Assembly: GCA_963082875.1 (NCBI GenBank)
Contig: OY720102.1
Span: 3,038,001-3,102,000 of the forward strand
DNA from: Corella eumyota
Lineage: Eukaryota; Chordata; Ascidiacea; Phlebobranchia; Corellidae
DNA length: 64,000 bases
Direction: 5' to 3'
The position numbers and the translations under genes were made by a program. This document shows positions 13,301 to 25,000 of this stretch, piece after piece. Under the pieces are notes generated by a model. It saw nothing but the letters and a program-made list of their open reading frames with translations, did no database searches and was not told where the DNA came from. Each line of letters opens with the position of its first letter. Within the stretch, counting starts at the first letter, position 1.

Positions 13301-13997
13301 GTTTAGTCATTTTAGAATTGCATTGTTGGAAATTTTTAATAAAATAATCGTTATATATAGATTGTATGAAAGCCTTCGGTACAGTACCACGACCAAATTG
13401 GGCAATTCTTAACTTTGGAGGTTCTGATTTAAAAGCAGCAAGCAACATCGTGTTTTCGTAAGTCTTATGCTAGTTTAAATATCTAAACCTAGATTCAAAA
13501 AATTGATTTTTAAAAGAATATTATTTTATATATGTTAAGTTTTTTTCAACACTTGGTTTTACTTTATAGCAATGGAGAGTTAGATCCATGGCATGTTGGT
13601 GGAATACTAACTTCACCTTCATCTTCAGCCATAGCTATTATTATACACAGTGGAGCTCACCATCTTGATCTTAGACATTCTAACCCTAAGGACCCGCAAG
13701 ACGTGATAAGTGTAAGTAGCACTTAGATAAAGTAAATTATTATCTTTTAAATTTTGGTTGTTCAATGCTTGAGGCATATTATATCTTCTGTGAGTATGTG
13801 ACATTGGTTAAATACAATTCAAACTCACAACTTTTTTATGTTAGTGCTTAAGGCTATTCGTACTATTTTTTTGTTTTATCGTTTATTTGCGTCTTTGTTA
13901 AATTTTATGGTTTTGTGTTTAGGCAAGACAAACGGAAATGCAGCAGATTAATAATTGGATAAAAAACTCACAAAATCGGAGAAAAATTCCAAAGTAA
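10321..13997 (+). CDS. DPP7: Dipeptidyl peptidase 7 (S28 serine peptidase)
   Basis: Releases N-terminal dipeptides, mainly after proline or alanine, in lysosomes or secretory vesicles. Exons: 10321-10428, 10615-10755, 10953-11057, 11219-11403, 11598-11777, 12423-12573, 12660-12808, 13017-13123, 13361-13457, 13570-13711, 13923-13997; 479 residues, close to human DPP7. The start gives a clean signal peptide ([18 protein letters not shown]). S28 landmarks: [25 protein letters not shown], the nucleophile in GGSYGGM (Ser161), the acid in NGELDPW (Asp413) and the base in GAHHLDLR (His438). Spacing of the last two matches DPP7. [15 protein letters not shown] favours DPP7 over the sister enzyme PRCP. 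All three catalytic residues are present, so the enzyme should be active. Confidence 0.95.
10832..10912 (+). mobile_element. tRNA-headed SINE fragment in a DPP7 intron
   Basis: The plus strand reads GGTGTAGTAGTCAGAACA, then a B-box-like GGTCCTGGGTTCTA about 35 bases on. This head resembles that of the copy at 6239-6477 on its minus strand. Only the head region is recognisable. The B box is degenerate, so it is probably an inactive fragment. Confidence 0.6.
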
Positions 13998-14248
13998 ATG
14001 GAACAAACACGTTTGATTTTCAACATAAGATAGGCTTTTAAAATCTTACTAAATCCCTGATATATAGTCATTTGATTTTTTTCATTTATCATGAGATATT
14101 TCATTTATTTTTTAAACAAATACTGCATCTTAGGCTCATTATAAAGTGATAGTTCATATATACTAAAGTCACTGTTACTAGATTTTTGATTTCAAAAAAG
14201 TGCAATATGTTTAGTACTTGTCAAAGTTCATTTTTATTACCATGATTT

Positions 14249-14254
14249 AATAAA
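14249..14254 (+). terminator. Probable DPP7 polyadenylation signal
   Basis: AATAAA about 250 bases after the DPP7 stop, with T/GT-rich sequence after it. It would end the transcript before the next gene. Confidence 0.6.
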
Positions 14255-14837
14255 GCATTTTGTACGATTCCTATGTTGTGGTTTATAAGGAACTAAAGCT
14301 TTACCCATCCAGCGTTTAGTTTAAATATGGCATTTTAGAAACTGAACAGTCGTATCCATCTACACACAACAGGTAACTTAAGGAGAATTTAGTTTTTTTT
14401 CGCTACAAAAACTGTTAAAGGGAAACTTGAAGGGAAAGTACCAAGTGCTTTTGCTAATAAATAATCACCTGGTTGAATTTCCTGAAAACTTTTTAAAAGG
14501 TGTTATTCTGCTATTTTTAGAAAAGTAAATACATAAAACAAACAGCATGTAGGAAAAAGGGGGTTGTGTTATAAATTAATGTAATTAGCTGAACAAAATT
14601 TATGTTATATTGTTAAAGTTTTAGGTTAAAACAGTTAAGCTATTTTTTTAGGAATATTATTTTTTGCCCAGAATTTTGAGTAAAAATTTTTATTTGAAAA
14701 TTGTTTGATGAGTTAGTGTTTATAGTGTGAAATATTTTTTCAAAAGTCAACTGATTTTGGAGAAGGAATCTTTGAACTATCAAAACAATATTAATAAAAC
14801 CTTACTAAATAGAGATTTAAATGGACTAAACAAAACC

Positions 14838-15514
14838 ATGAATGAATCTCCTAAAAAATCTGGCGCACAAGATAATAGTTCTATAAATACTGGCATCAAT
14901 TTAAAAATAGTGAATAGTAATTCTTCATCGCAAGCTTCTGAACCTAATCACATATTTTTACGTGATCATAAAACCTATGATAGTTTATTAGCTAATGGTG
15001 ATTCTAATACATTACTAAAAAGATCTTCACAACCGATCTCAGATGTTACTGAAGCGCCTCCTGAAAAACAAATCAAACGGCAAAATTCAATTGAAATGAT
15101 GCTACCTGCGAAGCCTGGTAACCTCCCCATTACTACCTTAAAGCAAGAAATACAGAACCAAAATGTGTTCAATGGGCCAACTACAGTAACGCATGTGCAT
15201 AACCATACACATTATAACGTATATAGCAAAGAGGAACTGAATGTCATCAAAGGTATTGTTAAAGAAAATAAATTTTTAAATTCTTTTAATGCACGATTTA
15301 GTAAAAAAAAATTTTATTACCTTAAACATATTTCTAACATGCATAATAAACAATTATTCAAGTAATTAAATCAAAACCATAAAGTTTTTCATAAAATTGT
15401 CAAAGCTAAATTAAAAAATTTGCATAATGATAATTTATAGATAACGAAAAGAAAGCAGAAGAAAAAGAAGAGCAAAAAGTTGAAATTCTAATCAAACAGC
15501 AGGACAACAATTAG
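14838..15514 (+). CDS. Unrecognised protein with an N-G-P motif, copy A
   Basis: Not recognised. Exons 14838-15252 and 15441-15514 join in phase 1 and give 162 residues. I chose the first ATG (MNESPKK, good context AAAACC); the frame stays open upstream to an acceptor near 14725, so an earlier 5' exon could add about 37 residues. The chain is hydrophilic and low in complexity (Ser, Asn, Lys), with no signal peptide or membrane segment. It has LLKRSSQP and QIKRQ basic patches and one conspicuous motif, QNQNVFNGPTTVTH, followed by a His/Asn-rich HVHNHTHYNVY. The last exon is a Lys/Glu-rich tail. Gene B just downstream has the same order of parts, so the two are tandem paralogs. Function is unknown. 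Confidence 0.6.
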
Positions 15515-16446
15515 ACAGTTAAACATTGTTAAAAATGCACTTAAAATTAGTGTTTTAATTCACTTAAAATAAGTGTTTTTATAATTAAACACTTTGGTTC
15601 AACTATTTTGATTTGTTTCATAAAATTATTCATTTAAAAATGTTTTATCTATTAGTTTTTAATGATAAGTTTTCTATTGTTTGTATTAGTGTAAACATTG
15701 TGGTTGATTGTTGCAAAGCACTGCCATTTTAGGGTGGGTTTTAAAAAACTGAATTGACTTAAATTAAGCATATACTTATTTCAATGGTAAATCCAATTTT
15801 GATTCTAGAAACTCGGACCACCATTGATCATTAATTAAGTAGCATTAATTTGGCTTTTAAACTGGCTTTATTAGAATATTAAACTGGTTTTAACATTGGT
15901 ATCAAATCTTGGTATTTCAAGTTTGTCATGACATTTTGACCCACCTTATATTCTGTAACTTATTTTAATTAAAGTTTGTGATAGTATTTTTTGCGAGTGG
16001 CAAAACACAAACAATGCAAAGCAACTTATTGTTTTGAAATACTTTTGGTTAGTATTGTAAGTATGAAAAACATACTAACATGACAGAAGTCTTCCAATGG
16101 CTTGAATAAGAAGTTTATCTGCATTATTTGTGTTTTTCCACTCCACAAATATATACTTACATGTACTTTAATTTTCTTTAATCGAAAATATCACCTTTTT
16201 TTTATTTTTTTTGGGGTGGTATTTTCAAAAAAAATTTATATGCGTGTCTGTAATTTTTAAATTGTTTTTTTTATTTGTTTAATAGGTTTTGCAGATTATT
16301 TTGTATAAATTTAGGTATTTGTGAAAAAAAAGACATTTAAAATAAATAGGTAAGAAACATGTTGTTGATAATATTTAATTGTTGATAATATTTAAAACTG
16401 TTTTGGTTTATTTAAAGACTCTGTTATTATTTTTAATTTAGATACT

Positions 16447-18002
16447 ATGGAAACCAGCATTAAAGAAGAAAATGAAGAAAAAGCGACAAAAATCAATGTA
16501 AACATTTATAACCGTCACAATCACAACTTAACTCAATACAACACCCAACATGTAGTAAATCAATATGTCATCAATGGACCCAACCACAAGGAAGAAAAAA
16601 CTTACTGGAAGAATGGAAAACATCCATTGTCTTACAGTCCGGGGAATGGTATTATTTCTTAACCATTTTCACTGATGTTTTTACACAACATTGAGAAATT
16701 TAACCAAATTATCATACAATTTGTTACTAGGCTACCCCTTTATTTTTTTCACCTACATTTAAAATATATTTTTTTTAGAATCGAACTCAGATAAAAAATC
16801 AATAACAAGAACAAAAGATCAAAGCAAGTTAGAAACTTCAAAACCCAAACAAGATTTAGAACCTAAACAGAAGAATCAGTTATCCACAAACAGCTCAGAA
16901 AACAAAGAAAAATCTTCTGTAGACTTAAAACTAAATTTAAATTCCTCACAGCAAACTGCTGATATTGACACTTTACCAAATAATATTCAAAATGAGACTT
17001 TTTTACGTGAAACTATTAAAAGTAATGTTAATTCAAAGAATACTAATAGTGTTAAAGAAGACAAACTGTCTTCTGAACTAAAAGAAATCGAAACCGAGAC
17101 TCAAAAACCTGAATCCAGCGCCACAAGCAAAACAGCTACAAAAAAGGTTTTAATTAGGAAATCAGTTGATAAAATGCCTAACATTTCTCCGAGTAAAACA
17201 CTCAAGCGCTGTGCACCAACTGTGACACTAGAAATTGAATCAACTGAAGTAAAAGAAAATCCAGTTAAAAAGCAAGTTAAAATACAGACAACTTCATCTT
17301 TCAGCAATGTGGTTGCCACCTCATATGTTTACCAAAAAATAGAAAATCAAACTATTTTTAATGGTCCTACCACCTTAACTTACCACCATCATTATGCACC
17401 AAAACATGATTTCAAAGAACACCCAAAAGAAGCCAGTCAGTATTTTAATTCCTACTTCAGTTGTTGATTTTTACTTTATATTAAATATAATTTCTACTTA
17501 TCATAAAGAATTTAGACAATGTCTGTTTATGATGTACATTATTTTATCTAAATAATGTTTTTTATATATTCAAGATAAAGAAACTGGTTTAGAAAAGGGA
17601 GAGAAGAAATCTTGTATTACTACAGGTATTATTACATAAGATGATAAGTCATCTATAAATTTGTTTAATTTAGATCACAATTTGTTACCGAAATGTTTAT
17701 TAAAACTAATATTAATATAAACAATGTAGTTGTTATATTTGTTAAATTTTTTTTATTGTTGTTATTTTAGATCAAGAAAACAGTGAAAAAAAAGCAAAGA
17801 ATGAAGTCGAGAACACTGCGAAAAATAAAGCAGGTAAGAAAAGTTATTTTCGTGTTTTATAATCAATCGTTAAACTTGGTAATTTACTATAATAAATTTA
17901 ATATTCAAAAGTGTTACTTTATATTTAACAAAAATGTAACTTGTGTTTTTAGAAAGTGAATCTAAAGTTGTGCCAAAATCATCAAAAACTAAAGAAAAAT
18001 AA
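16447..18002 (+). CDS. Unrecognised protein with two N-G-P motifs, copy B
   Basis: Not recognised. Exons 16447-16648, 16779-17435, 17575-17625, 17771-17833 and 17953-18002 all join in phase 1 and give 340 residues ending in SSKTKEK. The start METSIKEE lies just after a likely 5' UTR acceptor (TTTAG at 16437-16441). Exon 1 carries VVNQYVINGP preceded by a His/Asn-rich stretch; exon 2 carries IENQTIFNGPTTLTY followed by HHHY. Between them is a long Ser/Lys/Glu-rich, probably disordered region with FLRE and LKRC segments that echo FLRD and LKRS of copy A. The tail is strongly Lys/Glu-rich. The exon 2 donor (A/GTCAGT) is chosen to keep phase; using no splice there would end the protein at 17466. 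Confidence 0.6.
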
Positions 18003-18095
18003 TTTTGTTTAACAACAAAATATGCTGTGCATCAGTGTCAATACACTTTTAAATTAAAGTTTTATTAAATTTCAACACCAAGTGTAAAATATTAA

Positions 18096-18101
18096 AATAA
18101 A
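18096..18101 (+). terminator. Probable polyadenylation signal of copy B
   Basis: AATAAA lies about 95 bases after the stop, a short 3' UTR typical of compact genomes. Confidence 0.55.
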
Positions 18102-18370
18102 TGACATATCAATATACCCACTTTTTTAACTGGGATGTGTTATATAAGCAATATGTTAAGGGGTTTATTGTTTTTAACTTTTTTTAGTATTTGCTTTTAA
18201 GTTTGCAAGCTTTTTATGTAATATGATATGTATTATTTACTATGTACCTTTATTAGCACACACGTTGCAGATAACACCATTTTAAAAGATCATCCCTTGT
18301 GTTTTAAATAAACTTTAATTGGGGATACAATTTTACATTTTTATTGTCCAAAAACTTGATTACACACAAC

Positions 18371-18426
18371 CGCACGTGGGCGTCGGAGGTGTAAATAAAC
18401 GTCATCGGTTTTTGAGCCAACCACGT
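18371..18426 (+). promoter_or_regulatory. Possible stress-responsive promoter elements of HYOU1
   Basis: About 650 bases upstream of the HYOU1 start lie GCACGTGGGCG (CCACGTG on the other strand), ACGTCAT, and CCAACCACG. CCACG and ACGT cores are the parts of the ER-stress elements bound by ATF6 and XBP1, and HYOU1 is a known unfolded-protein-response target in vertebrates. No perfect CCAAT-N9-CCACG element is present, so this is suggestive only. A 5' UTR intron may run from about 18690 to an acceptor at 19000. Confidence 0.4.
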
Positions 18427-19036
18427 TGTGCCTTGTGTATGAAATATAGTCGCGCCGATCAGCTGTTTCTTAAGTTAAGATGTCGTGTTCTTTAGAACAA
18501 AAAATACCAAAGGAAATAGGGAATTTCTGATGCAATATTTATAATTAACTGTGTAAATAATACTATATAGATAATGGAAATCACGTGTGTGCAAAAATTG
18601 CGGCCGGTATGTAGTGTTGACCGTTGCTTTCACGTTGTTAAGCCATGCCGGCAAAAATAATAACTTAAACGTTCAAAACGAAAAAGGTTAGATTACTTTT
18701 TATGATGAAAAACCAAAGATAAACATACTAAAGTGGAAATTTTAAACATAGCTTTGTTAGTTGTTGTGAGTTAGTTTATGACAAGAAAAAATTGTGTGAT
18801 GTAATATAATATACAACTAATAAACGCTAAGTGTCTCTCGTTGTTTAAACCATATGCTATACAGATAAGGAAAATGTGATTAGGAAGTGCTTAAGTACTG
18901 TAACTTCTTTATAAAATAAAGGAAATCTGTTTCAAATATTATATAGGCTTATAAACAACTAGGTATTTTTCATTTAAATGTGTTTTTTATTTTTCTACAG
19001 TTAGTTTTTAAATAAAATTGTTTAATATTTTCAACT

Positions 19037-22000
19037 ATGCATCTTCTATCATTCTCCATTGTCACAGCAGTTTTATTAAGTCATGCTATTCTATCAGGTA
19101 TATATATATATTATTATTTTTTATATTTATTTTTTAAAAACTTTTAATATTTAGTATGCTATTCATATTGTATTATCTTAAACATTTTTAAACATTTATA
19201 TTTTATTTATTTTCTAGAGGGAATAGCTGTTATGTCAATTGATCTGGGATCAGAATGGGTCAAAATAGCGATTGTAAAACCTGGTGTTCCAATGGAAATT
19301 GTTTTAAATAAGTAAATTAGATAATCATTAAAAAGAAAATAGTGCCTTATTGTTTATTGATAGTATATTTAAATTATCGCATAAATTTTTACAGAGAATC
19401 CAAAAGAAAAACAGAAGTTGCGATATTTTTAGGAGATAATGAAAGAGAATTTGGAAGTTCTGCTGTTAATAAGGTAAGAAAATAAATTAATTCTTACATA
19501 ATTTTTAAAACCTAAAATTTTTTTTAAAAATTGGTATATACCCAGTTTATTATATTTGCAAAACTTTATTTTTATAGGGCGTAAGATTTCCAAAAGCAAC
19601 CTATTTCTATATCCAAGATTTACTTGGTAAAAAAATGGACAATCCTTTGGTTGCCCAATTTCAGAAAAGGTTTCCTTATTATGAGTTAAAAGAAGATGCT
19701 GAGACTGGTACTGTTGTGTTTGTGTAAGTATATAAAAAAATTAGATCAAGACAATTTATTTTAAAAGGCCTATAACATACCCAACTTCAAATTAATGTTA
19801 ATTGATATATAATATGTAGTATAGCCTATATTTGATACTATTTTTTGGGTTTGTATGAATTTGAAATTTTTATACAGACATGATGTCGAAAATTCAATAT
19901 TTTATTCCCCTGAAGAATTGATGGCAATGATGTTGAATCATTCGAAAAATCTGGCGGAAGATTATGCTCGTAAGAAACAACAAATTTTGAATTCATAAAT
20001 TATTTATTTTTGTTGGCTTTGAATTACTTACTTTTATTATTAGCTCTTAAGCTGTCCATTACCGTATAATTAAAAATAAGAAATTCGTACTAAAAATGAT
20101 TTACATTGTATTTATATTAACTATATTTCTTACAGAACAACCGATAGATACTTGTGTTATAACTGTGCCCACCTACTTTAACCAAGCTGAGAGGAAAGCT
20201 TTATTATATTCAGCAGAGTTGGCAGGACTTAAAGTTTCCCAACTTATGGATGATAATACTGCAGGTCAAAATAATTTTTTTTTTTGAATCTATTTTAATT
20301 TATTGTTTGCAATAATTAGTTATGGGTACATTTTAAATTAATTATTGTAAGAATTTTCTAAAAGTTAAGAATAACTTGACTAGTCTATTAATAAAAAGAT
20401 ATTTATTAATACTTAATGCATGTTTAACTCAATGATTTATTTTATTTATAGCTGCATTAAACTATGGTGTATTCAGGAGACATGATATTAATACAACTGC
20501 AACTTATATGATGTTTTATGACATGGGTGCTACAAGTACTGTTGCCTCTATTATATGTAAGTATTATATAAATACACAAAATTATTTAACTCATGTTTTG
20601 TGTAATTTTGTAGTTAATTAATTAGGTTTTTTGACAATTTGGAAGCATGTTTTTTTTTTATCAACTTTTTATAGGCTATAACTTATTGTTAGAAGTTTTA
20701 AATTATAAAACTAAGCTATGTTTAATTTTTTTTATTAATTTTTCCTATTTTCTAGCATACCAGATAGTTAAAGTGAATGGAATAGCCGACCCCCAGTTAT
20801 CAGTTAAGGGGGTTGGGTTTGATCGCTCTTTAGGGGGCTTGGACATGGAGTTAAGGTTAAGAGATCATTTAATAAAAGTGGGTTTAATTCAACATTTTTT
20901 TTGTTGATTTTGGATTTTGTAAAAGTCATATAGATATGCTGGTTTGTCTTTTACTAAATTTAGTTTTATTAAAATTTATTTTTTAATTACTTACTAGTTG
21001 TTTAATGAGAAAAAGAAAACCAAAAGTGATGTGACAAAAAATCCAAGATCGATGGCAAAACTGCTCAAGGAAGCTCGGAGGTTGAAGAAAGTTTTAAGTG
21101 CTAATGTAGACCACATGGCTCAGGTAAGTTCATAGTCAAAGCACTGTCATTAAATAATCTTATAGATCTTTTTATATTTATTTATAACATTAATTTCCAA
21201 ATGAAGTTATAGTTTTTTGCTTACAATTTCTCGTATTTTTTTAGTAATTTTAAAGTATTTTTTAAGATTGAAGGTTTGTTAGATGATGAAGATTTCAGAG
21301 CAAAGGTCACAAGGTCAGAGTTCGAGGAATTATGTAGTGACCTTTGGGAGAGGGTCGCAAAACCGATGCATGATGCGATGAAGTCATCAGAAATTACCAT
21401 GGTAACAATTTTAAAATTATTTTCGAAATGAATTTTAAGAAAAGCTGTGATTTTGAAATACTTAAAAAAAAAAAAATCAACATAATGTCACCTTCAAATT
21501 TAAAATTGGCTATCAACTTTTAATTTGTTTATACTTCTGTAGGATTCAATCAGTCAAATCTTGTTAATTGGAGGTGGAACCAGAATCCCGAAAGTTCAGG
21601 AAATTTTACTCAAAGAATCTGAAAAGTAAGTCAAAAAATAAAACTTGCAACGAAATTGTTTAAAATTTTCCAGATTAAGTTTAATTGTAAAATCAACAAA
21701 ATCTTTTTTTAGGTCAGATTTGGGGAAGAGTATCAATGCAGATGAAGCAGCTGCATTAGGAGCCTCCTATCAAGCTGCTGCCCTTTCCAGTGCTTTTAGA
21801 GTTAAAACTTTTCATGTTAAAGCAGGCGCCACTTATCCTATTGAGGTATGTTGTCATTTAAAACAGCCTTATAAGTATTTTAAATGGTTTTAATTTAATT
21901 ATGGCTCATATTTAATGCATGGTACACTACACTAAATCTTAAGAATGATTTAGTTTTTAAGGTGACTTTTAGGTTTAATAGCATTACTTTTACTATTATT

Positions 22001-25000
22001 GATTTATTCGTTCAAGATAAGTTCAAGTAGATATGTTTTATCTGGCTGTTTGTCTTATAAGTGGTTTTGTTTTGATATGGGTATAAAGAAAACACAGTGA
22101 CTAAAGTTAGCTGGTCTAAAGTAAAGCAGCAATTTTGTGACTGTTCATTCTTTGTATCTACTCTCAGCTTAAACAATAAATTTACATATAAAAAGATAAT
22201 AATTTACATATAAGAAGTAAAAAATTATTCACCTGTTAAATTCGTACAAATCTTTAAAATTTTGGTATATTTAAATTATTTTTAGATTGATTTTAATCGT
22301 TATAATAAAGATGATGAAGGTAATGATGTCGTGAAACACATCAAAAGAACTTTATTTCAACGAAACAATCCATACCCACAAAGAAAAGTTATTACTTTCA
22401 ACAGGTTGGCACTAAAAAATGAGTATTGTACCTCTTTATATGTTTTAAGACTATGCATTTTAAATATGGAAAGAATACACAATTTGATAATTAAGTACTA
22501 AACAATTGGGTTTAAATTTATTTATGTTTTTGTTTAGATTTTCTGCCAACTTTAACTTTACTGTTAACTATGGAGATGTCAGGTTCTTATCAGCTGATGA
22601 AAAACAGTAAGTTCTGTTTAAATTTGTTTCTTAACTGTAAAAAAGGGTTTGAACAAAATGGAAATAAAAAAATGTAAATACACTAGTTGTTGAGTACATT
22701 TGAAATTTTTTTGGTCTACGAAAATGTATATCTTATTTTTATACTTCAATATTAATGTAAAATTCTAATTTCGAAAATAAATTTATTTTTGTTCTTATTA
22801 CAGAGTGATGGGAAGTTTTAATATATCAAGTGTGGAACTGCAAGGAGTACCTGAAGCACATGAGAAATATTCTGAGTTGAATGAAACTGAGAGTAAGGGG
22901 GTAAAAGCTCATTTTAGGATGGATGAAAGTGGAATCTTAAACCTTGAAAATGTAAATTAGTGTAAACTTTTAAAATACTCTAAACTTGGTAAAATGTATT
23001 TTAATTTTCTACCTAACATATACTACACTTTTATGTATATGTTTACATCTTTATGTATATTACTCGTTCATGTATATGTTTTACATGTAAGTATTGAATG
23101 TTTACTGTTTTATAATTAAGGAAAATTATATTGCATTTTTCCTAGGGTTTAAATTTTTGGTACAAGCATTTAAAAAAGATTTTAAAATATTAGGTACTAG
23201 ATTTCAAGGATAAATTTATAATTTATTTGTACAGGTTGAATCTGTTTATGAACAAAACAAAACTGTTGTTGAAAATAAAACCAAAGAGAAACCGAAAGAA
23301 GAAGAAGAATCTACTTACCAAAGTAATTTTCTTTTCAATTTTTTATTAACTTATGAACAAAATATTTAATTACAAATTTCTTATACTTTTGCTTTACTAT
23401 AATAATATTAATCGAAATGTTATTTATTTACATGAAAAAAATGCTTTAGCAAATTAAATGGGTGGCATACTTGTTATTTAAATTGTAACTTAACTTGTGT
23501 TAAGTTTATCGGTGTTGAGCTAACATCATGTAGTTAATTAGTTATCATGACTTTAATTTGTAGAAATTAAAGACGGACTTTCCAGTTTATTTGGTGGAGA
23601 TTCCGCCAATGAAACTAAACCAGGTACATTTATATTAAAATCATTATTTACCAGTGGCATGGCTTAATCGTTATGCCTTTATTTGCATTACGATAAGGCC
23701 CTAGGTTTGATCCCCAATACTTCATGCACGTAGCTACCTTACAGATGGTGCTATAGTACCCATTTAAAGATTTTTTTTTAGTTTCATTGTTTAACCATAT
23801 TTTTTTATTTAGAAACTGAAGATTCAAAGCCAACTGAAGAAAAACCGTCAGAAGAGAAAGAAGAGAAAAAGGAAGAAAAAGGCGAAACAGAGGAGAAGAT
23901 TGAGAAAACTGAAGAAGGAGAAAAGGAAAAGGTGGATGAGAAAATTAAGGAAGATCAAAATGGTAAAAACAAAATTTAAAAATCTTATGCAAAATAGTTT
24001 TTTAGAATATACGTTTACAAATATCAATTTATTTAGAAACGAAAACGGAAACAAAGATAATAAAAGTAAAACATGCTGTTCAACTCGAATTAGAAATTAC
24101 AACCATTGATCACATAAAGTTATCAGAATACCATGATGAGCAATCAAAACAAAAGTAAATTAACAAGATTGTTAATGTGAAGGATCTACAACCTATGCAT
24201 ATTGCAATTTTTTTATTGGCCATGTTACAAATATCTTACGCTATATTAATTCAATTTATTGATTTTTTTTCAGATTGAAGGTCCTGGCTGACAGAGATGC
24301 ATATATATTGGCCAGAGAGATTGCAATGAACAAATTGGAATCTTACATCTATGATAAAAGGGACAAACTATACATGGTATTTATTTTGACTTATATATTT
24401 AAATCCAAATACATAGTAGATGTATGTTAAATTTTTAGTTAAATATTACATACTAATTTAATTTAAAAGCTCTTTTTTTTTGACATTAATTTTCTAGGAG
24501 GAATATGAGATAGCATTAACAGATACAGAACGTGAAGAAGTCACTACAGCTTTAAACGAGGCTTCTGATTGGATGGATGAACTAGAAGGAGAAACTGCTG
24601 CAGAGGCAAATACTTTTTTTTTGGAAATCTAAAAGCTATCTTTTAACAAATTTACAATAATTTTAACATTTTTTTTTCTATTTTTAGTTGTATGATGAAA
24701 AACGAGAAGCTTTAAAAGTTCTTGCTAAGCCTTGGTTGCTTAGAGTTAAGCAAAGAAAGGAAATGGTGGTTATATTAAATGTAAGAGACCAATATTTTAT
24801 GTTATTATACATTGAAAACTGCAGTTTAATATATATTTATTGTCATACATCTATTTATGTTTTGTAATTTTTTGTTTCATCATTTTAGGACTTGGAAGAC
24901 TTGTTTAATTATTCAACAAATTTCTTAAATGTGATGGCATCACTACCTGAACAGACACAAATCTATACTCCCGTTGAAATTAAAACTTTATACGATCTCA

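Noticed and set aside
10321-13997. Prolylcarboxypeptidase (PRCP) identity
   Set aside because: Same S28 family, but [13 protein letters not shown] and catalytic spacing fit DPP7 better.
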